Shown one piece after another: positions 11,260 to 22,276 of a stretch of DNA of 64,000 nucleotides; position 1 is the first letter of the stretch, and every line of letters starts with the position of its first letter. The stretch spans positions 20,736,364 to 20,800,363 of the forward strand of contig CM073322.1 in assembly GCA_037043015.1 (NCBI GenBank), written 5' to 3'. The notes beneath the pieces were generated by a model, which saw only the letters and a program-made list of their open reading frames with translations, was not told the DNA's origin and did no database searches. A program made the position numbers and the translations under genes. The DNA comes from Bryum argenteum (Eukaryota; Streptophyta; Bryopsida; Bryales; Bryaceae).

Positions 11260-12075
11260 TAGCCATCTATCAAGACCCATTGTTGGAAATGGAGAGAGAA
11301 ATTTAGCATTTCGAAGAGGATCATCTTGCACTTCAATGGAAACAAGGCAAGAGGGAATTGTGATAAGCGTGCTAGGAGTGTAGAGAAAGAGTGGAGTGCA
11401 ATCAAACACGATATTTTGAAGTTTGTGAGTGCTTTGAACAATGTTTCTAGTGAATCTCGTAGCAATTTGGAGGATTTGATAGAGAGGGCTTTAGATTACT
11501 ACAAGGAAAGAAACCCTAAACAATAAGCATCTACATTCCACTACTGCAAGTTGTTAGGAGACGTATCGAGGTGGTGAGATTCTTCACTAGACATACAACG
11601 TCGAGTGAGTGGGTGTGACGGTGGACCAAGTTTTCCGAGGATGAGCATGAGGAGGAGAAAAACGCAAGGAGGTTGGCGCAATGGCACACGTGGTGGAAGC
11701 ACTGATGGAGGTGCACCAACAAATGAGCAATTGGCCGAGCTCGTGAGGGGAGGGGCTACGAAGAAGAGCACAAGTATTAGCTAAGAACGAAGGCTGATAG
11801 ATTGCAAAGCGGCAAAGGTCGAGGCAACTCTGAGAAGCATACAAAAGCTAGGCTATGACTAAAAGATAATTTCAGCGTGTAAAATGGCAAATGCAAACAT
11901 GTGCCTTGCTGAAGTAATGGCGGACCATGGAGGAGTTTTGTTCTTCAAAACAATACTCGATGCTATTATGGATGTAGGAATAAAGGATCACTTTTTATTA
12001 CATCATACGAAAGAAATGGAGAAATTCAAGTTGCATCGAGACAAAGGACCGTCAACGCTGCTCTTCATGTCGTGA
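11260..12075 (+). pseudogene. Decayed transposon-associated Myb/NAM-C-like ORF
   Basis: The stretch at 11326-11526 reads KRARSVEKEWSAIKHDILKF and on to LEDLIERALDYYKERN. A frameshifted continuation reads ASTFHYCKLLGDVSRW. Together they follow the plant pattern 'S-x-x-x-W-x-x-I-x-x-x-V-x-K-F ... A-x-x-x-Y ... F-x-x-x-x-C-W-x-x-L-x-x-x-x-x-W' of transposon-linked NAM-associated C-terminal proteins. There are stops near 11524, in the 11.5-11.8-kb part and at 12073-12075. A later piece (11884-12075, MANANMCLAEVMADHGG) may be the 3' end. It starts immediately outside the inverted-repeat element and could be part of a related autonomous element. Confidence 0.4.
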
Positions 12076-12709
12076 ATTCCAACTAAAACCGACAGAGTGA
12101 TTTGGCATTGAAAAGTTACCCGAATAATATGGCGGGTCGAAAGCTCATTGCGAAAAGTTTAGTTTGAATTGGTTAGAATGCGTGGAAATCCTGATAGCTT
12201 GCCTTTTGTCAAATACATTTAATAACATTTGAGGTGGAAAAGATATCTTGGACATGAGCATCACTTTCACTCATGGTAGTCTATGTCGTGCACCACTACA
12301 ACTTGGGGGTTTGCAACTCTTTAGCGAGCGTAGCTCAAGTGAGGTATCGTTTTCGAACTTCCTTTAGCATCATTTTCAGAAATATAAGCAACTTTGCCAT
12401 ATCACCAAGCAAAATTACTTACTATTTCTTAGATTTGAAGTTGTTTCTAGAGCAAGAACTGGTGTTACTAGACTTGAGCAACGTTTACAAGAAAGCAACA
12501 TAAAAACGTTGCAAACTCCCCTCTTTTCAAGTACTTGAAAGGTATGTTTGAGAAATAATATCTCGTCCTATAGGACATGAAATCAATAGTGATTTTCATC
12601 AATTGATAGCTTCTAGCCGTTTTCAAGGTTGCTTTTATTGAACGCCTCCTCAATCATAAGAATCTAGCTCACAATCAATTAAATCAATTGTAGGATAAAT
12701 CAAGTAACA

Positions 12710-13332
12710 GGGTGATAGTCTGGTTGGGGTACCCAAAAAGGTTGTCCTATGAACAATTGCACTCTATGCTGGTGTGACAAACATATCCATTTTTAAACTG
12801 TAATACAATAAGACTTCATTAGATGTGGTTTTAGTTGTCTATACTTATAATGTATCAAGAAAAAAAATTAAGAATTAAAAAAAATATTTTGAAGTAATTT
12901 TATTTGATTTTTTAGTTGAAAAAGTAAGTCATGTCCCAATAATCTAAAATCCATTGAATCAAGCAAATGGAATATCAACCATTTTTATTTTAATATAATT
13001 TTTGAATATGACCTACATCTTCTTGTATAGAATACAAAATAATTTATTTAATAATAAAAAAATTAATTCATTGTGCACTATAATGCCTGAAAATCCCCAA
13101 ATTCAACACTTTTTCCCTCATCTATGAATGGATCCAAAAAAAATAAAAAATCTAAAAGAAAATCTATAGGCATATATACTTTGATTTCAGTGAGGTGCAT
13201 GATATTTTATTTTCTATTTTAGGGTCTTTTTACTTGATTAAAATGACTAAATTAGACAAACTTTGGAGGCTTTCAATAAAAATAACCTAATTAGTGTGTC
13301 CAAAAAGTGATACCCCAAGCTTACCATTGCCC
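12710..13332. mobile_element. 623-bp TIR element, copy 1
   Basis: The left end GGGTGATAGTCTGGTTGGGG and the reverse complement of the right end GGGCAATGGTAAGCTTGGGG form an imperfect ~24-bp inverted repeat. The body is AT-rich and non-coding. It is flanked by AACA on both sides, a possible 4-bp target duplication. Two more copies of the same length lie at 14089 and 54988. Confidence 0.8.
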
Positions 13333-13375
13333 AACAAAACGTACCAAATATGGGGGTTGTGGACGGTCCTCAAGT

Positions 13376-13510
13376 AGGTTGATGCCCAAGCAGGTTGTAG
13401 ATGATCAGCGAGCACATTGTATACGATTGGCAGATGATTGGTGAGCAAGTTGAGCTCGTTGTAGATGATCAACGAGCATGTTGTAAATGATCGGCAAGCA
13501 GGTTGGGCCG
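13376..13510. repeat. Degenerate ~22-bp tandem repeat
   Basis: Variants of GTTGTAGATGATCAGCGAGCA recur about five times (GTTGTAGATGATCAACGAGCA, GTTGTAAATGATCGGCAAGCA and others). No coding role is supported. Confidence 0.6.
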
Positions 13511-14088
13511 CACACATGAGGCCGAGGGAAAGCTCATGGAGGGCTTATCAGCCTCCCGTGAGCCTTCTCCGCTCGCAACGCGATGAGAATATTGCTAGCC
13601 CTAGGGCTCATCAACCAAGTCGGGCGGCAGGTTGCCCTAACTTGCCCAAACATCAAAAAAAGAAATGTGAATCACCATTTGTCATCACCCTTTGACTAAA
13701 CTTACCCCCACCTCTATGACCCAAACTTCCTTTACTTTTCTTCTATCTATTCCCCTTTATTTTTTACTTTCTCTCTCTTCTTCCACATCCACCATTATAT
13801 ATTCCCTTTTCACTAAATAACAACTAACATTTTAATATTATTTTTGCTTTGAGTTTGAATTTGTGTCAATCAAATGACAATTATGCCACTCGTCCTACTC
13901 ATTGCCTTATTTCAAAATCCCATCAGATATATTCAATAATCATTTTTTAAAAATTGATATCATAATTATTAATCTTATCCTTTCAACTAATTTGGAATGA
14001 ATTCAAGATTAAAACAAAAATTTAAACATAAAATTAGTACTATTGAACATTTTTAGTCATATGTCCACTATTTTCTTAGATCGGTTTA

Positions 14089-14711
14089 GGGTGATGGTCT
14101 GGTTGGGGTACCCAAAAAGGTTGTCCCATGAACAATTGCACTCTATGCTGGTGTGACAAACATATCCATTTTTAAACTGTAATACAATAAGACTACATTA
14201 GATGTGGTTTTAGTTGTCTATACTTATAATGTATCAAGAAAAAAAATTAAGAATTAAAAAAAATATTTTGAAGTAATTTTATTTGATTTTTTAGTTGAAA
14301 AAGTAAGTCATGTCCCAATAACCTAAAATCCATAGAATCAAGCAAATGGAATATCAACCATTTTTATTCAAATATAATTTTTGAATATGACCTACATCTT
14401 CTTGTATAGAATACAAAATAATTTATTTAATAATAAAAAAATTAATTCATTGTGCACTATAATGCCTGAAAATCCCCAAATTCAACACTTTTTCCCTCAT
14501 CTATGAATGGATCCAAAAAAAATAAAAAATCTAAAAGAAAATCTATAGGCATATATACTTTGATTTCAGTGAGGTGCATGATATTTTATTTTCTATTTTA
14601 GGGTCTTTTTACTTGATTAAAATGACTAAATTAGACAAACTTTGGAGGCTTTCAATAAAAATAACCTAATTAGTGTGTCCAAAAAGTGATACCCCAAGCT
14701 TACCATTGCCC
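14089..14711. mobile_element. 623-bp TIR element, copy 2
   Basis: Nearly identical to copy 1 and in the same orientation, 1.4 kb away, with the same two ends. The flanks differ (TTTA on the left, GACA on the right), so no target duplication is visible. This suggests rearrangement next to the element after insertion. Confidence 0.8.
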
Positions 14712-15641
14712 GACAACGACATCATCGACAACAACGACATTACCGATCGACAACGACACTACCCACGACAACACTCTGAAGACTCCGCGCGGCCATCTCG
14801 ACACAACAATCTGACTGGACTGAACGGCATTCAGTACCCTGAAATCGGCACTCAGCTCCACTGGAGTATGCAATCGGCAATCAGCCCGATAACCCCGATT
14901 AGGGTTTCCTGCAACAACACACCTGCATCCATCGACCGTAGCCAAACGACACCTGCAAGCGACACTCAAAACAAAAAGTAAGCGGCACTTCTGCTTACCC
15001 CGACTTCTACTTACGGAGCAAACCTCCAACTTCTGGATCGCGTCTGCAGTTTTCACCGCAGCATCGAGTTTAGAACTCCGCTTCCAAAGCGTACCTGCAC
15101 TGTCATTTGAAACCGGGAGTACTAACAACACAAAAGTCGCCAACAGCAACGTACCAACAACATTGATACCGCCGCTACTCACGTCCCCAACAACAACGCA
15201 CCAACAACGTCGATACCACCTCTACTCACGTCGCCAACAGCAACGCACCAACAACATCGACACCGCCGCTACTCACGTCGCCAACAGCAACGCACCAACA
15301 ACAGAGCGTCACCAGCCTCACTACCTGTGCAGCCACGAGAAACCTTGATCGAAGTTGAAGGCGAGAAGAACACCTTGCTGCTCCTTGTGACTGCCCGCAT
15401 TCAACTACGCTCTGTCTAGGGAGGAAAAGGTTTGGAAGGTCATAATTTGTCCTTGTTTGAAGAAAATCAGCCCCGGCACAGTAGGTAAGGTACATGTTCG
15501 TCCCTAAACACTTTTGCATTACATTACATTTATTTGGACAGTGCATTATCCTTAAAAAAACTGTTCGTGTATTTGTGTTGTTGGTACCAAGCATAGTTCT
15601 CCCTCCTTGTGTGTTAGGTATTGGCCTTAAAGTACTGAAAC
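14712..15641. other. CAACA-rich leader region before the 539-residue ORF
   Basis: The sequence changes sharply to CAACGAC/CAACAAC-rich DNA right after the TIR element. Frames here (for example 14700-15182 on the minus strand) are low-complexity shadows. The part up to 15641 could be the 5' leader of the ORF at 15642. Confidence 0.4.
15136..15303. repeat. 47-bp tandem repeat, 3.6 units
   Basis: Units start at 15136, 15183, 15230 and 15277 (partial) with consensus GTCGCCAACAGCAACGCACC + AACAACATCGATACCGCCGC + TACTCAC. Unit 2 carries several substitutions. Confidence 0.9.
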
Positions 15642-17261
15642 ATGGAACAATCTAACACCCAAAGGAACCTCATTTTTGATAGAATGGACATAGAGACACC
15701 TGTTGAGAGCCTTAAGAGAATCCACAATGAAAAGAACACCAAAGGTAAAAAGAAAAGAAGTACTAATGAGCTCAATGCAAGCCCCTACTCTTCTAACCCA
15801 GAAGTGGAGGGATTTAAATTTTGGTTGGGATTCCATGTGATGGAGTCTTTGGCCAAAGAGGAGGGCTTGGAAGAGCTTCTATGGGAGGAGCCTATAAAAG
15901 ATATGATTACAAGAGGCTTTCTTGAGAAAGAGGCAAAAGAAGCAAGATCGGCAAGAATGGCGTTTCCAAGAATCCCCCAATTGCTCTATCCAAGCACGTG
16001 GAGTGGGGGTGAAGGGCAACACTACAACATCACGCAAGTCCCCCAAGATGTCATCACCAACATAAACACCGGTTTGTCATTTGATTTTCATATTGCAATT
16101 CATTTTGACCAACCTAGAACTCCTATACTATATGATCAAATAAAATACATGGTTCTAATGAGACTCAAAGTTATGGACATTGCATTAGGGGAGGATCTCA
16201 TTGAACCCCTCAACATTGTTTGTCTTAGTATTAAGCAAGGTGGAAGGAAAGGGGTGTGGGCCGAGATCATTAAACTACACCTACTAAAACCTGAAATAGA
16301 TGGCATTGCATTGTTGAAGGGCTTAAGGCCCTTCATTCTTGTTCTTGATGAAATGCCAATGATTGGGAAAGTATGTAAAAGCTTCCATAACATCTCTACT
16401 AACTCTAATCTAAGTGTGAAGATTAAGGGTGAGTCTTTGAAGGGATTGTTGGCGCCAAGTGTTTTCAAGAAAGTCCTTTGGAGTAGCTTCAAGAGAGGCC
16501 ACATGTTGGAGATTACGGGAGTCCAAAAAGGCAAAGAGGAGAGCTTTGCCTTCTTGATGACAACACCATTACAAGCTAAGAAGATAGAAGAATTTCAAGT
16601 GACATTGGGAAGCGAGATTGTTGAGACCAAGAGAGCTACTATGGGAGAGAAGATGACGGAGGAGACAAAGGCAAAGAAGGATGCCTTGTCTCTCACACTC
16701 TCTCACCTTCCTATCCTCATGAAGGTAGAGGAGACAAAACAAGCCATTGAGAAGGTAATGGGCATCGCCAATGTTGTTTCAATATGGTTTCACAAAGAGG
16801 ATGGAACAAGGCACAATGGGAGTGCCAATGTGCAATGTTCCAACCCTATTGTCTATAGACAATTTGTGAATAAAACCCTCCAAATTGGAGGGTTTTTTGT
16901 GGAATTTGTTCCACATAGGAGAAGCTTGGAGGGGGTGGAGCCTCCAAGCTTGGAGCAAATTAAGAGTTTTGGGTTCCAAGATGTGAATGTTGCAATGGTA
17001 AACACCATTGAAACATTCAAGATGCTTGAAACTCAACCACTAACTAAGAAGGAGATTGTTAGTCTCATGGAGGAGGTTGTGGAGGAGAGCAATAAGAAGA
17101 TGAGAATCGAGACAAGGGAATTGGTGGAGGAGAAGCATGAGGAGTTGACGCACCAAATTCAATCCATTCAAGAGACCCTCATGATGACCTTATCAAGTAT
17201 TCAACACATCATAGGGAACAAATCCCCTCTTTTTATTGACAAATCAAAAAACGTGGATTGA
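15642..17261 (+). CDS. Intronless 539-residue protein, unknown, probably mobile-element-linked
   Basis: A single long frame begins at an ATG and is compositionally normal. Residues 1-55 are Lys/Asn-rich. About 60-320 form one globular region (for example ILYDQIKYMVLMRLKVMDIA and LKGLRPFILVLDEMPMIGKV). About 360-465 form a second, possibly RRM-like region with VVSIWFHKEDGTRHNGSANV, VYRQFVNKTLQIGGFFVEF and PHRRSLEGVEPP. The C-terminus (about 465-525) is an acidic/basic helical stretch, EEVVEESNKKMRIETRELVE and on, likely a coiled coil. I see no zinc knuckle, catalytic motif or transposase triad. The lack of introns in a genome whose genes have many, and its place between transposons and just upstream of a LINE on the same strand, suggest a mobile origin, for example an ORF1-type RNA-binding protein. 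It is not G-poor like the LINE, which argues against one common unit. Confidence 0.6.
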   Translation: MEQSNTQRNLIFDRMDIETPVESLKRIHNEKNTKGKKKRSTNELNASPYSSNPEVEGFKFWLGFHVMESLAKEEGLEELLWEEPIKDMITRGFLEKEAKEARSARMAFPRIPQLLYPSTWSGGEGQHYNITQVPQDVITNINTGLSFDFHIAIHFDQPRTPILYDQIKYMVLMRLKVMDIALGEDLIEPLNIVCLSIKQGGRKGVWAEIIKLHLLKPEIDGIALLKGLRPFILVLDEMPMIGKVCKSFHNISTNSNLSVKIKGESLKGLLAPSVFKKVLWSSFKRGHMLEITGVQKGKEESFAFLMTTPLQAKKIEEFQVTLGSEIVETKRATMGEKMTEETKAKKDALSLTLSHLPILMKVEETKQAIEKVMGIANVVSIWFHKEDGTRHNGSANVQCSNPIVYRQFVNKTLQIGGFFVEFVPHRRSLEGVEPPSLEQIKSFGFQDVNVAMVNTIETFKMLETQPLTKKEIVSLMEEVVEESNKKMRIETRELVEEKHEELTHQIQSIQETLMMTLSSIQHIIGNKSPLFIDKSKNVD

Positions 17262-17540
17262 AGAACAACCAAAGGGGAGTACTTTTTAACTATGTGGAAT
17301 TGAATGGAAGTAGTATATTCTGGAGTATCATTGATAGACTTTATAGATACGGTATTTCATACATATATGAGTACTTTATGCTACCTACAGTAGAGTATTT
17401 TATACGGTATACCACCGTATGTATGGCTTTCCAATACATATTTTTTCTAGTATACTTATATACTAAATACAACTCTATGTATATTTGTATGACCACATAT
17501 AAGGATACAAATACAAGTACAAAAACAAATACAAACAAGA

Positions 17541-17819
17541 CAAATACAAATACAAATACAAATACAAATACAAATACAAATACAAATACAAATACAAATA
17601 CAAATACAAATACAAATACAAATACAAATACAAATACAAATACAAATACAAATACAAATACAAATACAAATACAAATACAAATACAAATACAAATACAAA
17701 TACAAATACAAATACAAATACAAATACAAATACAAATACAAATACAAATACAAATACAAATACACATACAAATACACATACACATACACATACAAATACA
17801 CATACACATACACATACAA

Positions 17820-17856
<37 letters not shown>

Positions 17857-18166
17857 TACAAATACAAATACAAATACAAATACAAATACAAATACAAATA
17901 CAAATACAAATACAAATACAAATACAAATACAAATACAAATACAAATACAAATACAAATACAAATACAAATACAAATACAAATACAAATACAAATACAAA
18001 TACAAATACAAATACAAATACAAATACAAATACAAATACAAATACAAATACAAATACAAATACAAATACAAATACAAATACAAATACAAATACAAATACA
18101 CATACAAATACACATACACATACAAATACAAATACAAATACAAATACAAATACAAATACACAAACA
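17541..18166. repeat. (TACAAA)n hexanucleotide array with TACACA blocks
   Basis: About 104 consecutive hexamers. Most are TACAAA. TACACA variants are clustered at about 17761-17860 (alternating runs) and 18100-18125. All three plus-strand frames are open (TN, YK and IQ dipeptides), which explains the long false Thr-Asn and Val-Phe frames on either strand. Confidence 0.97.
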
Positions 18167-18635
18167 TACACATGAAAATAAAAATACATACACAATTATA
18201 AATACAAAATTTTTTGTCCTTGAACTTCTTGGGAACCCCAAGCTCATACTATGGCTACTAAGGAATCCCAAGTTTATACTTGGGCTACTTGGGGATAACA
18301 CATTAAACAAAACAACAAGAACACAAATCTACACATTACACCAAAAACAAACCTATCTCCCCCACAAACCAAACGGAGCTCGGCCTCCCGGCCTCGCCAA
18401 AACATTAATACACCAAAACACACCCTATCTCATAAATAATACAACAAAAACCAACCCAACAAAACAAGATAAATACACCAAACAAAAGGAAAATTCTAAG
18501 ATACACAAAACAAATTGGTCCCCCTCCCAAACACAATCAAAACCTAAAAATCCCAAAATACCCAATCCTAAAACAAACACCATATTACATCTTGGCAGAC
18601 CAAAATCCAAAACTCCCAAAGGCAAATTCATCCCA

Positions 18636-18689
18636 AACTATTTATTTCTCCTACTCTGCGGTGACGTCGAACCAAACCCAGGCCCCATG
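18636..18689 (+). other. 2A-like ribosome-skipping motif in the LINE
   Basis: In the frame of the endonuclease ORF the codons read NYLFLLLCGDVEPNPGP followed by Met (ATG at 18687). The core D-V-E-x-N-P-G|P is the canonical 2A/2A-like signature, and the upstream Leu-rich, Cys-Gly context matches cellular and LINE 2A-like peptides. The family makes the ribosome skip the Gly-Pro bond, releasing an upstream peptide and continuing translation from Pro. Similar motifs are known in trypanosome and animal non-LTR elements. The Leu-rich run could also act as a signal-like segment. Confidence 0.85.
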
Positions 18690-19937
18690 CCAAATATCCT
18701 ACACACCCACCCCGCCAAGCATAGACGACACAGCAACACATACTTCATTCCCAGCACAATCATATTGTATCCAGAATACAAACCCCTCGCAAAAATATTC
18801 TCCTCCACAATCCAAACCACACACCCCGACCACCCAACAAGTATAAACAAATACCCATGTCTAACACGTTACATACATAACCACCCCCAATACCCACCAC
18901 CAAATTTTCTATACGCACTAATTACCACCATTGGTCCTCTATTAACAATGTGTGAACAACATATATTATCAAACCCATCTCCTGATTGGACTACATCATT
19001 ACTCAACAAACTTTCCCGTTTACCAAACATCCCCTCCCGTCACTTAAATAATCCTCACCCCTACACTAAATTTTTAGAAACACACCAACACAATATTACA
19101 CCCTCTCGCACCATACACAAAGAATTATATAATTTTATCACAAACATAAACAACAATGTACATCTACAAACATTAATGGTTGAATTCCCATACATGCCAA
19201 AAGAACTACTAATCGAAGCCTTAAAATGTAAAACACACATTCCCGAGTACTCACACCCACCACCACTCCCGCCTACCCTCCCTCTTCAACCCCAACCCCA
19301 AATTACTACATACCAAAGCACACTTATGATTACCTGGAATGCAGCTTCACTCAATACTGCACTTCCCAACATCCACCAGCTCGCAGATAACCTTCCCCCC
19401 ATCATTACCATACAAGAAACAAAACTCACTGCAAATAAATCCACAAAACACATACAACGCATGCTACCACAATATAAATTCATCTTCAACAATACACATG
19501 CCTTCACTAGATGTATACAACAAAGATTAAGATACACACCTACTAGAGGCGGCCTTCTCACCCTAATCCACTACAAATATGCCTCCCCAGGAAATGTCAC
19601 CAAGATCCCAACACCAGCAAACATCTCACCATATGTACAAATCATACATATTGCGACCAAAACTCTCATACCATGGATTCTTATCCATCTCTACATGCCG
19701 TCCCATCCCGAAGATATAGGACTAATCCCCTCCATTCAGCAAACAATTACCACTCAAATACAAACACATCCAAATCACACCCATATTCTTTGTGGTGATT
19801 TTAACAGGGACATCGCACTCATAGGCAGACAAAATGAACATACCACAACACCACCACAAGACGAAGACATTCAATGGCGCACCTTCACCGATAGTCTCAA
19901 TCTAAAGTACATTCCTACAAATGTACCCATTCTCTAG
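18687..19937 (+). pseudogene. LINE segment: N-terminal region and APE-type endonuclease
   Basis: The ATG follows directly on the 2A-like Gly-Pro. The same frame is also open upstream to the hexanucleotide array, without another ATG. Residues ~150-190 contain LQTLMVEFPYMPKELLIEAL, which resembles a CUE-type ubiquitin-binding helix set. The EEP/APE fold starts near residue 214 with MITWNAASL. The catalytic Glu is in TIQETKL and the Asp-Asn motif is LCGDFNRDI (about 19790). A TAG at 19935-19937 interrupts the frame, probably a changed Trp codon. The domain continues in the same frame past the stop with SLIDGYYI and SDHSPV (about 20050-20065), the usual C-terminal D-H motif. All catalytic positions look kept apart from the stop. 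Confidence 0.8.
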
Positions 19938-20728
19938 ACACAAGGGGATACAACTATACTGAGATCGAGCCTTATTGACGGTTACTACATAAATTCCACC
20001 AATCACCATCTTTTCACCTCGACTACCAACCACACACAAAACCTTAACTCAGACCACTCACCAGTAAATCTTCACATACCTCAACAAACACTAATAGCCC
20101 GCCCTCCACCAATATCAATTAAAACAACCCCTCGTATTCTAAACCCCATCCCCCAAGCCAACTTAGACTCATTTAATACTGCATTCTTTGAACAAAACGC
20201 ACTCTCTATTAACAACCTTACGACTATTTTAAAACAAGAACAACTCACTCGCACTGAATGGACCACTGCATGTACACAATTAGACCTCCTCATAAACTGC
20301 ACCACAGAAACATTGCTAAAAACTTTTACCGCCCCCCCTATCCCCACTCTCACACCACAAACTAACCATCAGGGTGGATTTCTACCAAGAAAATCACAAA
20401 AAGACTGGAAGAGACACCTCTCTACATACCACTTAATTCGCAAAACAATCTACATAGCCAACAACAACGACACTTGGAGAACACACCCAATAATACAAGA
20501 AACACAACAACACACACATGCAAGCATACCACCCCCCCCCCGGACACAGATGACACTAAAAAAGATTGGCTAAACACACTAGCAGATTTAGCCAAAATCG
20601 CAAACAAAAAAGCAAGGGCCATTACCACGAAATACACCCGCCAATCCATCAAGAAGGCCATAACAAAATATCGACAACTTTATAACACTAGCCCCAAGAA
20701 AATAACAACCGTGTCTTCAAAAACCTAG
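19938..20728 (+). pseudogene. LINE segment: end of endonuclease and linker to RT
   Basis: The same frame runs on from the stop through SDHSPVNLHIPQ to RKSQKDWKRHLSTYHLIRKT, a helical linker typical between APE and RT in LINEs. At a run of ten C residues (about 20530-20540) the frame changes, and DDTKKDWLNTLADLAKIANK continues to about 20695, where a second change leads into the RT frame. Replication slippage in the C run is the simplest cause. Confidence 0.7.
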
Positions 20729-22276
20729 AGACCCCACCACTAGACTGCATTACCACTCACAACAATGAAATCCTGACTAGCCCAGACGACATAGCCCAAG
20801 AAATCTTCTTGCAACAGTCCATCACCAACCGCCCAACCATCCCAACATGCTATTATCAACCAGAACATCCCCAAAACTGCACATGCGCAGTCCACCAATA
20901 CCCCTGGCATGATTTAGATGGATTTATTCTTGAAAAGAGAGGTACTCCAGAAACTCCGTTACACACATACTAAAATCGGGAAACTTTTGACATCTGCTTA
21001 AAAAATCTCTCACAAAACAAAGCTCCCGGCCCAGATAAAATCCCTAACTCCATTCTCAAAAATATGCCTGACTCATTCCACACCCTTCTACACCTCTTCT
21101 TCTCCCAATGCTATAAACAAAAACAAATACCTGCATCTTGGAAAACCAGCCTTACTATACTTCTTTACAAGAAAGGTGACCCCTCACTTCTCCCCAACCA
21201 TAGACCCATTGCCCTCGCTAATATATACAATATACAAACTCTTTACTAGTACCCGTACATTCATTCTATCAGCATACGGCGAACGCCACCAAATCCTTCA
21301 TGACAGTCAAGAAGGCTTTCGAGCTGAAAGAAGTACCTCTAGACAAATCCAACTTCTTACGGCCACACTTGAAGATGCTAGAATCACAAACCAAGACATT
21401 TACATAATGTACATCGACTTCAAAAATGCATTTGGATCCTTAGACCATGCTAGACTACTAGCAATAATGGCTGACCTGGGCTACCCAATAGATGCTGTTG
21501 CACTAATTGGAAACATTTACTCACATTCCACCACCATATACACTGGAGAGCACTTTGGAAAAACGAAACCAATACCAACCCAACGGGGCACCATCCAAGG
21601 CGACACACTAAGCTCATATCTTTTTATCATATTCCTAGAACCCCTTTTGAGATGGCTACAACTAGGAAACCATGGTTACAAATTTGGTACATCAAAATCA
21701 ATAATTAACACTGCTGCATATGCTGATGACCTAGTTGCTCTCACTGATACCCTTCAAGCGCTACAAACACAAATGAATAAAATTGAAAAATTCAGTGATT
21801 GGACTGGACTCGAAGTAGGTACACAAAAATGTGCAGTTACCGGCTGCCCAAACAAATCCAAACTCACACCCACCGCCTTCAAAACCCTTCTTCAAACACA
21901 AAACATCAACTACAAAAATGAACCATTACCAACACTACACCAAAATGAAGCCTACCCCTACCTCGGTATTCAAATGGTACCAACTCTCAAGTGGAAACTC
22001 CAAACACACATAACCACCAAAAAACTTACTGAACAATGTCAAAAACTCTCTAACTGCCCTGCCACAATGAAACAAAAAATCAATATGGTGGATACAGTCA
22101 TACGCGCAGGCGTTGCATATAGCTTCTATGCAGTACCCTACTCACTACCAATGATCAAAAAACTAGACAAGAAAATCACCAGCATCCAAAAAACAATATG
22201 TGGGCTTCCTAAATGTACGGCAAATGTTATTGCACAATTACCACATGAAGACTTTGGCCTTGAAGCTTTCTCTTAA
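20701..22276 (+). pseudogene. LINE segment: reverse transcriptase
   Basis: Classical LINE RT blocks appear in order: NKAPGPDKIPNSIL, then LTILLYKKGDPSLLPNHRPI (frame change near 21230), EGFRAERSTSRQIQLL, MYIDFKNAFGSLDHARL (catalytic Asp in block A), RGTIQGDTLSSYLF, and AAYADDLVAL with the YADD catalytic pair at about 21712-21741, then YLGIQMVPTLKWKL. A TAA at 20971-20973 and the frame change disable this copy. The block order and the APGPDxI block fix it as a non-LTR, not an LTR, polymerase. Confidence 0.9.

Noticed and set aside
14700-15594. Minus-strand frames of 160 and 122 codons
   Set aside because: Low-complexity shadows of CAACAAC and the 47-bp tandem repeat; no family character.
17341-18310. 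Long Val-Phe, Ile-Cys and Leu-Tyr frames on the minus strand and a Thr-Asn frame on the plus strand
   Set aside because: They are translations of the (TACAAA)n array, which has no stop in any frame.
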